Shown here one piece after another: positions 1 to 5,384 of a DNA stretch of 5,384 nt (position 1 is the first letter of the stretch; each line of letters begins with the position of its first letter). The stretch covers positions 1-5,384 of the forward strand of contig USPJ01000110.1 of assembly GCA_900556645.1 (NCBI GenBank), given 5' to 3'. Source of the DNA: an uncultured Lachnospiraceae bacterium. Lineage in GTDB: Bacteria; Bacillota_A; Clostridia; Lachnospirales; Lachnospiraceae. Both the position numbers and the translations under genes were made by a program. The notes under the pieces were generated by a model, which saw only the letters and a list, made by a program, of their open reading frames with translations, was not told the origin of the DNA and did not search any database.

Positions 1-16
1 AAGAACTTTGCTTCAT

Positions 17-22
17 TATAAT
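17..22 (+). promoter_or_regulatory. possible -10 element upstream of hisF
   Basis: A perfect TATAAT hexamer lies 32 bases before the hisF start, in a very AT-rich leader. A -35 box at 17-bp spacing would fall just outside the window, so only half of the promoter can be judged. hisF may instead be read through from an upstream his operon. AT-rich leaders throw up such hexamers by chance, so this is a weak call. Confidence 0.3.
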
Positions 23-54
23 ATTAGTAATTATATTGATTGGAGATATAATAT

Positions 55-816
55 ATGTTTACAAAGAGAATTATTCCATGTCTGGATGTCAATAACGGAC
101 GTGTTGTCAAAGGTGTGAATTTTGTGAATCTGAAGGATGCCGGTGATCCGGTGGAGGTTGCGGCTGCCTATGACAAGGCAGGAGCCGACGAGGTGGTTTT
201 TTTGGACATTACAGCCACTTCCGATGCCCGGGGAACCGTTGTGGATATGGTACGAAAGGTTGCGGAAAAAGTATTTATTCCCTTTACGGTAGGCGGAGGA
301 ATCCGTACGGTGGAGGATTTTAAGGTGCTTTTACGGGAGGGAGCAGATAAGATTTCTATTAACTCTTCAGCAATCAATAATCCACGGCTTATCAGTGATG
401 CGGCAGATAAGTTCGGCAGCCAGTGCGTGGTGGTGGCCATTGACGCCAGAAGAAGAGCAGACGGCAGTGGTTGGAACATCTACAAAAACGGCGGACGCAT
501 TGATGTGGGGATGGACGCCGTAGAGTGGGCAATGCAGGCTGACAAGCTGGGAGCGGGAGAAATTTTACTGACCAGCATGGACTGCGACGGAACCAAGGCG
601 GGCTACGACATTGAACTGACCCGTATGATTGCAGAGAATGTATCTATTCCGGTCATTGCCTCGGGAGGAGCTGGAACTAAGGAGCATTTTTATGAGGCGT
701 TGACAGAGGGAAAGGCAGATGCGGCATTGGCGGCTTCGCTGTTTCACTATAAGGAATTGGAAATCATGGATTTGAAGAATTACCTTGCAGAACAAGGGGT
801 ATCCGTAAGGAGGTAA
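55..816 (+). CDS. hisF: Imidazole glycerol phosphate synthase cyclase subunit HisF
   Basis: HisF is the cyclase half of the cytosolic HisH-HisF enzyme. It uses ammonia from HisH to turn PRFAR into imidazole glycerol phosphate, for histidine synthesis, and AICAR, which returns to purine synthesis. The 253-residue product is the normal full length for this (beta/alpha)8 barrel. The two catalytic aspartates are visible: D11 in [11 protein letters not shown] and D130 in VVVAIDARR. Phosphate-binding glycine loops appear at VGGGIRT (79-85) and ASGGAG (202-207), and the conserved strand-6 segment [13 protein letters not shown] is at 173-185. The start is supported by GGAG at 42-45, 9 bases before the ATG. 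The next gene is ung, 4 bases downstream, rather than hisI or hisIE, so the rest of the pathway must lie upstream or elsewhere. The gene shows no damage. Confidence 0.97.
   Translation: MFTKRIIPCLDVNNGRVVKGVNFVNLKDAGDPVEVAAAYDKAGADEVVFLDITATSDARGTVVDMVRKVAEKVFIPFTVGGGIRTVEDFKVLLREGADKISINSSAINNPRLISDAADKFGSQCVVVAIDARRRADGSGWNIYKNGGRIDVGMDAVEWAMQADKLGAGEILLTSMDCDGTKAGYDIELTRMIAENVSIPVIASGGAGTKEHFYEALTEGKADAALAASLFHYKELEIMDLKNYLAEQGVSVRR
807..813 (+). promoter_or_regulatory. Shine-Dalgarno of ung inside the hisF 3' end
   Basis: AAGGAGG, a near-perfect anti-16S match, sits 7 bases before the ung ATG at 821. It overlaps the last codons of hisF, whose TAA follows directly at 814-816. It fixes the ung start at 821 rather than at the in-frame ATG at 827, which would leave a 13-base spacer. 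It also suggests that translation of the two genes is coupled. Confidence 0.85.
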
Positions 817-820
817 AACA

Positions 821-1501
821 ATGGCTATGATAACGAATGATTGGCTGCCTGCCTTGCAGGAGGAATTTAAAAAGCCATATTACAGAAAGTTATATCAGTT
901 TGTGGGAGAGGAATATGCTAAAACAACCATATATCCTCCGGCAGATGATATTTTTAATGCACTTCATCTCACACCGCTGTCTCAGGTTAAGGTGCTGATT
1001 CTGGGACAGGATCCCTACCACAATGCAGGGCAGGCACACGGTCTTTGCTTTTCCGTAAAGCCGGAGGTGGACATTCCTCCATCTTTGGAGAATATTTACA
1101 AGGAATTGGAATCGGATTTGGGATGCTATATACCGGACAACGGTTATTTGGTGAAATGGGCTCAGCAGGGAGTACTTATGTTGAATACGGTGCTTACGGT
1201 TCGGGCACATCAGGCTAATTCTCATCAGGGTCAGGGATGGGAACAGTTTACCGATGCCATCATTCAGGCGGTTAATGCTCAGGACAGACCCATTGTGTAT
1301 CTGTTGTGGGGAAAACCGGCACAGAGTAAAATACCGATGTTGACCAATCCGAAGCATCTGATATTAAAAGCACCTCACCCAAGCCCTTTGTCGGCATACC
1401 GGGGATTTTTCGGATGCAAACATTTCAGTCAGGCGAATCAGTTCTTAGAAGAGCATGGTGTGGAGCCGATAGATTGGCAGATTGAGAATAAAAGCAAATA
1501 G
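821..1501 (+). CDS. ung: Uracil-DNA glycosylase, family 1
   Basis: Ung removes uracil, from cytosine deamination or dUMP misincorporation, by cutting the N-glycosidic bond and so starts base-excision repair. At 226 residues the protein has the usual bacterial length. Family-1 hallmarks occur in order: the water-activating motif GQDPYH at 62-67 with catalytic D64, the uracil-stacking F77 in HGLCFSV, the proline-rich loop IPPSL at 85-89, the uracil-reading N122 in LMLNTVLTV, and the leucine-intercalation loop [13 protein letters not shown] from H186. No signal peptide or extra domain is seen, which fits a cytosolic enzyme. It probably shares a transcript with hisF. Its stop overlaps nothing, but a new promoter begins only 7 bases later. 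No factor-independent terminator is visible between this stop and that promoter, so some read-through into the next unit is possible. Confidence 0.97.
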   Translation: MAMITNDWLPALQEEFKKPYYRKLYQFVGEEYAKTTIYPPADDIFNALHLTPLSQVKVLILGQDPYHNAGQAHGLCFSVKPEVDIPPSLENIYKELESDLGCYIPDNGYLVKWAQQGVLMLNTVLTVRAHQANSHQGQGWEQFTDAIIQAVNAQDRPIVYLLWGKPAQSKIPMLTNPKHLILKAPHPSPLSAYRGFFGCKHFSQANQFLEEHGVEPIDWQIENKSK

Positions 1502-1508
1502 ATTACAC

Positions 1509-1537
1509 TTGTGAACATTAAGGGATTATTATATAAT
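1509..1537 (+). promoter_or_regulatory. Sigma-A-type promoter for the FliD-C-like/sortase unit
   Basis: TTGTGA at 1509-1514 (4 of 6 to the -35 consensus) and TATAAT at 1532-1537 (6 of 6) are separated by exactly 17 bases. Transcription would start near 1544 and leave a leader of roughly 57 bases before the ATG at 1601. The element begins 8 bases after the ung stop. It shows vegetative rather than flagellar (sigma-28) control for a gene that resembles a flagellar protein; I see no TAAA/CCGATAA-type sigma-28 promoter here. Confidence 0.65.
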
Positions 1538-1586
1538 GACGATATAAGGAATGAAAACATTAATACACGGATGTATAAGCAGAGTC

Positions 1587-1593
1587 AAAGGAG
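1587..1593 (+). promoter_or_regulatory. Shine-Dalgarno that sets the start at 1601
   Basis: AAAGGAG lies 7 bases before the ATG at 1601. The reading frame is open back to a GTG at 1511, but that GTG has no ribosome binding site and lies within the -35 box. The intervening in-frame ATG at 1571 also lacks a good site. The start is therefore placed at 1601. Confidence 0.8.
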
Positions 1594-1600
1594 TGATGAT

Positions 1601-2311
1601 ATGTCTACATTATTTGGAAACAGTGGAATGTTTGGAAGTAGCAGTATATTTAGCGGAAACAGTTCCGTTTTAAGTGATTGGGCAAATATCCGCAGCGGAA
1701 ACTACAAAAAGCTGATGAAGGCTTATTATGCGAAGACTAAGGAAACTTCTGATACGGATAGCAGTTCCAAGAAGACAGAGGCAGATGAGAAGACTTTAAC
1801 AGAAGCCGAAAGCAGTGCACAGGGTTTGAAGAAAGCAGCAGATGCCCTGTTGGCAACCGGTAATAAATCCGTATTCAAAAAAGTGGACACCAAGGATGCA
1901 GACGGAAATGTAACTCAAGAATATGATACGGATAAGATTTACAATGCAGTAAATAAATTTGTTCAGAATTATAATGATGTACTCAGCAGTACGGAAAAGA
2001 CCATTAACAGCGGGGTATCCAATAACAAAGCAAGCATGATTTCGGCTACGGAGGCCAAAGAGAGCCTTTTGAATGAGATTGGTATTACCATCAAATCCGA
2101 TAACAGTCTGGAGATTGACAAAGAGGCATTTCAGAAAGCGGATATGTCCAAGGTAGAGGCATTGTTCAGCGGTAACAGCTCTTACGGATATCAGACATCT
2201 CTGCGGGCAGCATTGATTGATTATCATGCAGGCAGAGAAGCGGATACATATAATCGTTTTGGGAATTACAACAGCTATAACAGCGGAACAAATTTTAACA
2301 GTTGGTTTTAG
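1601..2311 (+). CDS. Small FliD C-terminal-like protein, function unknown
   Basis: The product has 236 residues. Three regions can be seen. Residues 1-45 are rich in Gly, Ser, Asn and Phe (FGNSGMFGSSSIFSGNSS) and lead into LSDWANIRSGNYKKLMKAYY (24-43), a segment I recall from other uncharacterised clostridial proteins. Residues 48-75 are a hydrophilic Ser/Lys/Glu/Asp linker. Residues about 112-200 resemble the C-terminal domain of the flagellar cap protein FliD: AVNKFVQNYNDVLSST, then LLNEIGITIKSDNSLEIDKEAF and VEALFSG, the usual FliD order of 'IGI..dgsL.iD...F.....VE.LFsG'. The tail is rich in Asn, Tyr and Ser and ends in NSWF. There is no signal peptide, membrane segment or cell-wall sorting motif. 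FliD proteins are normally about twice this length or more, and the N-terminal half is absent, so this is not a complete FliD. It has its own promoter and is followed by a sortase. Possible roles are an exported structural or adhesin-like protein or a decoy of FliD; none is shown by the sequence. Confidence 0.75.
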   Translation: MSTLFGNSGMFGSSSIFSGNSSVLSDWANIRSGNYKKLMKAYYAKTKETSDTDSSSKKTEADEKTLTEAESSAQGLKKAADALLATGNKSVFKKVDTKDADGNVTQEYDTDKIYNAVNKFVQNYNDVLSSTEKTINSGVSNNKASMISATEAKESLLNEIGITIKSDNSLEIDKEAFQKADMSKVEALFSGNSSYGYQTSLRAALIDYHAGREADTYNRFGNYNSYNSGTNFNSWF

Positions 2312-2314
2312 GAG
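2310..2314 (+). promoter_or_regulatory. Sortase ribosome binding site overlapping the upstream stop
   Basis: AGGAG overlaps the TAG stop (2309-2311) of the FliD-C-like gene and stands 12 bases before the sortase ATG, a rather long spacing. A purine run AAGAAGAG ends 2 bases before the ATG and could help. The arrangement implies cotranscription and probably coupled translation. Confidence 0.55.
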
Positions 2315-2326
2315 AAAAGAAGAGTT

Positions 2327-3082
2327 ATGGATAAGAAGAAAAAGAGAATCATAGCGGTACTGATTCTGGTCATTATCGTTTGTGCAGTGGGAATTGTATC
2401 TTACTTTGTAAAGCAGAACAAAGCGAAGGACGAAAATAAGAAGATTCAAAAGATTGCGAAGGAAGAGACAGAAGAGAAGATGGATGATGAGGTTTCCATT
2501 GATTTTGAAGCTTTGCAGCAGCAGAATGCTGATATTTATGCATGGATAAGAATACCGGAAACGCAGATTGATTATCCGATTTTACAGCATCCCAGTGATG
2601 ATGCCTATTATTTGAATCATACCGTGGAGGGAACGGAAGGATTGCCGGGTTCTATCTACACGGAAAAGGTAAATAGTAAGGATTTTACGGATTTCAATAC
2701 CGTGATTTATGGACATAATATGAAAAACGGCACCATGTTTAAGGATTTGCACAAATATGAAGAGGAAGCCTTTTTTAAAGAAAATCCTTATGTGTATATC
2801 TATCTGCCGGACAGGACTTTAAAATATCATATTGTTGCGGCGGTAACCTTTGATGACCGTTATATACCTTATAGCTACGATTTTAGCAAGAAAAAGGAAT
2901 GTCAAAAGTTTTTGGATGATGTTCAAAGTGGTGTAATAAAGAATACCAAGGCAGTTTACGCCGAGGAACAGGAAATCACAACGGATGATAAGATAATTAC
3001 CATGTCCACCTGTATTGCAAACCAGAATGAAAGACGCTGGATTGTGGTGGCAAAATTAGAAGAAGACAGTACACAGAAATAA
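2327..3082 (+). CDS. srtB: Class B sortase (cysteine transpeptidase)
   Basis: Sortases sit on the outer face of the membrane, cut a C-terminal sorting motif in a secreted protein and join it to peptidoglycan or to another protein. This 251-residue protein starts with a basic stretch and one transmembrane anchor (about residues 7-28), followed by a charged Lys/Glu stalk to about 55. The catalytic domain follows: IYAWIRIPETQIDYPILQ (70-87), typical of class B; catalytic H130 in VIYGHNM; catalytic C229 in TMSTC; and R237 in ERRWIVVAKL as the likely catalytic arginine. The Cys-to-Arg gap of 8 matches what I recall for clostridial SrtB. The extra region between the His and the Cys (141-205) fits the class B helix insertion. 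The triad is intact, so the enzyme should be active. No protein in the window carries an obvious sorting signal (NPQTN-, SPKTG- or PPKTG-like), so its substrate is not here. It is the last gene before a strong terminator. Confidence 0.92.
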   Translation: MDKKKKRIIAVLILVIIVCAVGIVSYFVKQNKAKDENKKIQKIAKEETEEKMDDEVSIDFEALQQQNADIYAWIRIPETQIDYPILQHPSDDAYYLNHTVEGTEGLPGSIYTEKVNSKDFTDFNTVIYGHNMKNGTMFKDLHKYEEEAFFKENPYVYIYLPDRTLKYHIVAAVTFDDRYIPYSYDFSKKKECQKFLDDVQSGVIKNTKAVYAEEQEITTDDKIITMSTCIANQNERRWIVVAKLEEDSTQK

Positions 3083-3125
3083 AAGAAAGGCTTGGAAGCT
3101 CAAACTTCCAAGCCTTTTTCTTTTT
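3081..3125. terminator. Bidirectional intrinsic terminator between converging genes
   Basis: A perfect 13-bp stem, AAAGGCTTGGAAG (3086-3098) with CTTCCAAGCCTTT (3105-3117), closes a 6-base loop. On the plus strand it runs into TTTTTCTTTTT (3115-3125). On the minus strand the stem is followed by TTTCTTTT (complement of 3081-3088). It begins just after the sortase stop and ends 6 bases before the end of the minus-strand ABC-F gene, so it serves both units. Confidence 0.93.
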
Positions 3126-3130
3126 GAAAA

Positions 3131-4771
3131 TTAATTATCTGCCTCATCATCTGCTGACATGGAATAAACCTGACGTTTTCTTGCCATTTCATCACTTTCC
3201 AGATACTCGTCATAAGTGGTGATTTTATCAATCATGGTACCGTTTGGAAGAATCTCCATAATACGGTTTGCAGTAGTCTGGACAATCTGATGGTCTCTGG
3301 AAGCAAAGAGAATTACTCCCGGGAACTTGATAAGTCCGTTGTTCAATGCGGTGATGGACTCCATATCCAGATGGTCGGTAGGCTCATCCAGAATCAGTAC
3401 GTTGGAAGCCTCAATCATCATACGAGAGAGAAGTACACGTACCTTTTCACCACCGGAAAGTACCCGCATTTTTTTTGTTCCGTCTTCTCCGGCGAACAAC
3501 ATTCTGCCTAGGAAACCACGGACGTAGGTGGCATCTTTAATTTCAGAGAACTGGGTCAGCCAGTCTACAATAATTAAATCTGTATCAAAAATTTCCGTGT
3601 TATCCTTCGGGAAGTAGGATTGGGAAGTGGTAACGCCCCAGTGATAGGTACCCTCATCCGGTTCCATTTCACCGGAAAGAATTTTAAACAGCACGGTTTT
3701 GGCAAATTCATTTCCGCCTACAAAAGCAATCTTGTCATCATGTCCTACGATAAACGAAATATTATCCAATACCTTGACACCGTCAATGGTCTTGCTGATT
3801 CCTTCCACAGATAAAACCTCATTTCCGATTTCACGCTCCGGACGGAAGTCGATATAAGGATATTTTCTGCTGGATGGCTTGATTTCGTCCAACTGAATTT
3901 TTTCCAGAGCCTTCTTACGGGAAGTTGCCTGCTTAGATTTAGAAGCATTGGCGGAGAAACGGGAGATAAACTCCTGCAATTCCTTGATTTTTTCTTCCTT
4001 TTTCTTGTTGGCTTCCTTCATCTGTTTCATTAAAAGCTGGCTGGATTCGTACCAGAAATCATAGTTTCCTGCATAAAGCTGAATTTTTCCATAATCAATA
4101 TCAGCGGTATGGGTGCAGACTTTATTCAGAAAATAACGGTCATGGGAAACTACAATAACTGTATTGTCAAAGTTGATTAAAAATTCTTCCAACCATGCAA
4201 TAGCATCCAAATCCAAGTGGTTGGTGGGCTCATCCAAAAGCAGGATATCAGGATTTCCAAACAAAGCCTGAGCCAATAAAACCTTAACCTTCATGGCACC
4301 CGGCAGGTCAGCCATCATAGAATAGTGATTTTCCGTAGGGATGCCCAGTCCGTTTAACAGCATGGCGGCATCTGCCTCGGCATTCCAACCGTCCATCTCA
4401 GCAAATTCTGCCTCCAGCTCACTGGCTTTGATACCGTCTTCGTCGGAAAAGTCCTCTTTTGCGTAAATGGCATCTTTTTCTTTCATAATGTCATAGAGGC
4501 GTTTGTTCCCCATGATGACAGTATCTAAAACAGTAAATTCATCATATTTGAAGTGATCCTGCTGTAAGAAGCTCAAACGTTGTCCCGGAGTGATGACGAT
4601 GTCACCGTTGGTAGGTTCCAACTGACCGGAAAGAATTTTTAAAAATGTGGATTTTCCTGCACCGTTGGCACCGATTAATCCGTAGCAGTTTCCTTCCGTA
4701 AATTTGATATTTACATCTTCAAATAAAGCTTTTTTTCCAATTCTTAAGGTAATATTATTTGCACTAATCAT
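3131..4771 (-). CDS. ykpA: ABC-F ATPase of the YkpA/YbiT group
   Basis: ABC-F proteins are soluble twin ATPases that bind the ribosomal E site and influence translation; there is no transmembrane domain. The product has 546 residues, close to B. subtilis YkpA as I recall it. Domain 1 carries Walker A GANGAGKS (34-41), Q-loop LQQDHF, Walker B ILLLDE with D180 and E181, and switch H210 in VVSHDRYF. The Lys/Glu-rich interdomain linker (about 245-310) contains RFSANASKSKQATSR, typical of this group. Domain 2 carries signature LSGGEKVR (438-445) and Walker B LILDE with D462 and E463. Several motifs are changed: signature 1 reads LPGAM (156-160), Walker A 2 reads GGNEFAKT (352-359), the Q-loop-2 Gln appears as K389, and switch 2 reads SRD with R492 for His. 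All of these belong to the same composite site. The start has AGAAAGG 8 bases upstream. YkpA/YbiT proteins are generally seen as housekeeping translation factors; antibiotic resistance is not indicated. The symbol is by family resemblance. Confidence 0.9.
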   Translation of the reverse strand: MISANNITLRIGKKALFEDVNIKFTEGNCYGLIGANGAGKSTFLKILSGQLEPTNGDIVITPGQRLSFLQQDHFKYDEFTVLDTVIMGNKRLYDIMKEKDAIYAKEDFSDEDGIKASELEAEFAEMDGWNAEADAAMLLNGLGIPTENHYSMMADLPGAMKVKVLLAQALFGNPDILLLDEPTNHLDLDAIAWLEEFLINFDNTVIVVSHDRYFLNKVCTHTADIDYGKIQLYAGNYDFWYESSQLLMKQMKEANKKKEEKIKELQEFISRFSANASKSKQATSRKKALEKIQLDEIKPSSRKYPYIDFRPEREIGNEVLSVEGISKTIDGVKVLDNISFIVGHDDKIAFVGGNEFAKTVLFKILSGEMEPDEGTYHWGVTTSQSYFPKDNTEIFDTDLIIVDWLTQFSEIKDATYVRGFLGRMLFAGEDGTKKMRVLSGGEKVRVLLSRMMIEASNVLILDEPTDHLDMESITALNNGLIKFPGVILFASRDHQIVQTTANRIMEILPNGTMIDKITTYDEYLESDEMARKRQVYSMSADDEADN

Positions 4772-4814
4772 TATTATTGCCTTTCTATATTTATATTAAT
4801 CGCTTGCGCATTAT

Positions 4815-4842
4815 ATTTTATCGTAAAATCAGTATTTTGCAA
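4815..4842 (-). promoter_or_regulatory. Candidate promoter for the ABC-F gene
   Basis: On the minus strand TTGCAA (complement of 4837-4842) and TAAAAT (complement of 4815-4820) are 16 bases apart. A second possible -10, TATAAT, overlaps slightly downstream but has no matching -35. The leader to the ATG would be about 35 bases. The region is very AT-rich, so the exact choice is uncertain. I see no leader peptide or attenuator hairpin of the kind found before antibiotic-inducible ABC-F genes. Confidence 0.4.
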
Positions 4843-4881
4843 GTCTTTCTGTAGAAAAATACCTATAAAATGTGATATAGT

Positions 4882-4887
4882 TATAAT
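4882..4887 (+). promoter_or_regulatory. Candidate -10 box for the PAS gene
   Basis: A perfect TATAAT lies 92 bases before the PAS gene start. The hexamer 17 bases upstream (ATACCT) is a poor -35. An overlapping extended -10 alternative, TGATATAGT (4873-4881), is also present. If used, it gives a long untranslated leader of about 85 bases containing only a weak AAAGC/GCTTT pairing. No riboswitch was recognised. Confidence 0.35.
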
Positions 4888-4979
4888 GAACTATTAAATA
4901 AATGATTCACGATTACAGATAAAGCATAAAAAAGCAGCTTTGGATAAGGCGGGATCAATAGAAAATTAGGGGTTTTAAA

Positions 4980-5384
4980 ATGAGTGATTGGTCAGAAATA
5001 CTGGACATTCCTGTTGGAATGGCGGTGCTTGATATAATAGAAGATAAGGCACACTTTATTACTGTAAATGAAGAATTTTGCAGGTTTACAGGATACACAG
5101 GCAGCCGGCTTTTACAGATGGAAGTCGGAAAAATGATTTTTGCTGATGATCAGGTCAGATATTCAAATGCGTTGTGTACGGCTTTAAAAGGGCAGGAGAA
5201 TGCAGAATGTGAAGTAAGGATCTACACAAGCAATGATATCTACAAATGGGTGACGATAAGATTTGCAGGACATTTTATAAAAAATACACGATCACGCATA
5301 TTGATGATCGCCATTGATACAGATGACAGGAAACAGCTTGAACTACAGCTTGAACTGCTGAATCATCAATACGAGGTTATGGAG
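4980..5384 (+). CDS. PAS-domain sensor protein, 3' end beyond the window
   Basis: The first 135 codons are present and the frame is still open at the window edge. The start is set by AGGGG (4968-4972), 7 bases before the ATG, with an in-frame TAG upstream at 4959. Residues about 8-113 form a PAS fold: DIPVGMAVLD, then FITVNEEFCRFTGYT (26-40) with the typical N-E-x-F-C-x-x-T-G-Y pattern, MIFADDQVRYSNAL, and a PAC-like end EVRIYTSND..KWVTIRF..RILMIAIDTDDRKQLE. The last residues, LELQLELLNHQYEVME, look like the amphipathic helix that links PAS to an output domain. No signal peptide or membrane segment appears, so sensing is probably cytoplasmic. In clostridia such starts commonly precede GGDEF/EAL, histidine kinase or further PAS domains, but the output cannot be told from what is visible. 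The ligand is also unknown. Confidence 0.85.
   Translation, partial: MSDWSEILDIPVGMAVLDIIEDKAHFITVNEEFCRFTGYTGSRLLQMEVGKMIFADDQVRYSNALCTALKGQENAECEVRIYTSNDIYKWVTIRFAGHFIKNTRSRILMIAIDTDDRKQLELQLELLNHQYEVME

Noticed and set aside
168..795. Minus-strand open frames inside hisF
   Set aside because: Both lie in a fully conserved hisF and have no start signals or recognisable domains.
890..1357. A 155-codon open frame on the minus strand inside ung
   Set aside because: It is fully contained in a gene with all family-1 UDG motifs, and its product matches nothing recognisable.
1616..1672. Repeated GGAAACAGT motifs in the start of the FliD-C-like gene
   Set aside because: They encode the Gly/Asn/Ser low-complexity head and are not arranged as a regular array; no CRISPR or tandem repeat structure is present.
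2270..2311. C-terminal tail of the FliD-C-like protein as a sortase sorting signal
   Set aside because: It lacks an LPxTG or NPxTx-type motif, a hydrophobic membrane segment and a basic tail, and the protein has no signal peptide.
1796..2449. A 217-codon open frame on the minus strand across the FliD-C-like gene and the sortase start
   Set aside because: It spans the junction of two well-supported plus-strand genes, has no convincing ribosome binding site, and its Cys/Ile/Phe-rich translation resembles no family. It is the antisense shadow of AT-rich coding DNA.
3290..3948. Short open frames on both strands within the ABC-F gene
   Set aside because: They are out-of-frame shadows of the second ATPase domain, which is continuous and conserved across this stretch.
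3131..4771. Antibiotic-resistance ABC-F (Vga/Lsa/Optr-like) reading of the ABC-F gene
   Set aside because: The linker motif RFSANASKSKQATSR, the length and the short interdomain linker fit the YkpA/YbiT housekeeping group, and there is no attenuator leader typical of inducible resistance genes.
4921..4945. Possible hairpin AAAGC...GCTTT in the PAS gene leader as a terminator or riboswitch
   Set aside because: The pairing is only 5 bp with a loop of about 11 bases, no T-tract follows, and I could not match the surrounding bases to a known riboswitch such as cyclic-di-GMP-I.

Overview
The window reads as chromosomal DNA from an anaerobic Firmicute, most likely a member of the Lachnospiraceae (Roseburia, Eubacterium or Butyrivibrio type). 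This rests on moderately AT-rich coding DNA, strong AGGAGG-type ribosome binding sites, a membrane-anchored class B sortase, a flagellar-cap-like small protein and a YkpA/YbiT-type ABC-F protein that resembles Firmicutes homologues as I remember them. The genus is inference. No mobile element, CRISPR array, tRNA or rRNA is visible.

Layout. On the plus strand, hisF (55-816, histidine biosynthesis) is followed after 4 bases by ung (821-1501, uracil-DNA glycosylase). The ung Shine-Dalgarno lies inside the last codons of hisF, so the two are probably one transcript with coupled translation. A good sigma-A-like promoter (1509-1537) follows the ung stop at once and opens a second unit. That unit holds a 236-residue protein resembling only the C-terminal part of the flagellar cap protein FliD (1601-2311), then a class B sortase (2327-3082) whose ribosome binding site overlaps the stop of the gene before it. 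A perfect 13-bp hairpin with T-tracts on both sides (3081-3125) ends this unit and also serves the converging minus-strand gene.

That minus-strand gene (3131-4771) encodes a two-domain ABC-F ATPase of the YkpA/YbiT group. One of its two composite ATP sites looks intact. The other has lost its signature motif, Walker A glycines, Q-loop glutamine and switch histidine, and all four losses fall in the same site. A 208-bp AT-rich divergent intergenic region (4772-4979) separates it from a plus-strand gene that runs off the window end (4980 to 5384). This last gene begins with a PAS sensor domain and enters a helical linker, as in a signalling protein whose output domain lies outside the window.

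Most of the window is housekeeping. The parts most worth attention are the short FliD-C-like protein with no visible export signal paired with a sortase, and the one-sided decay of the ABC-F catalytic sites.
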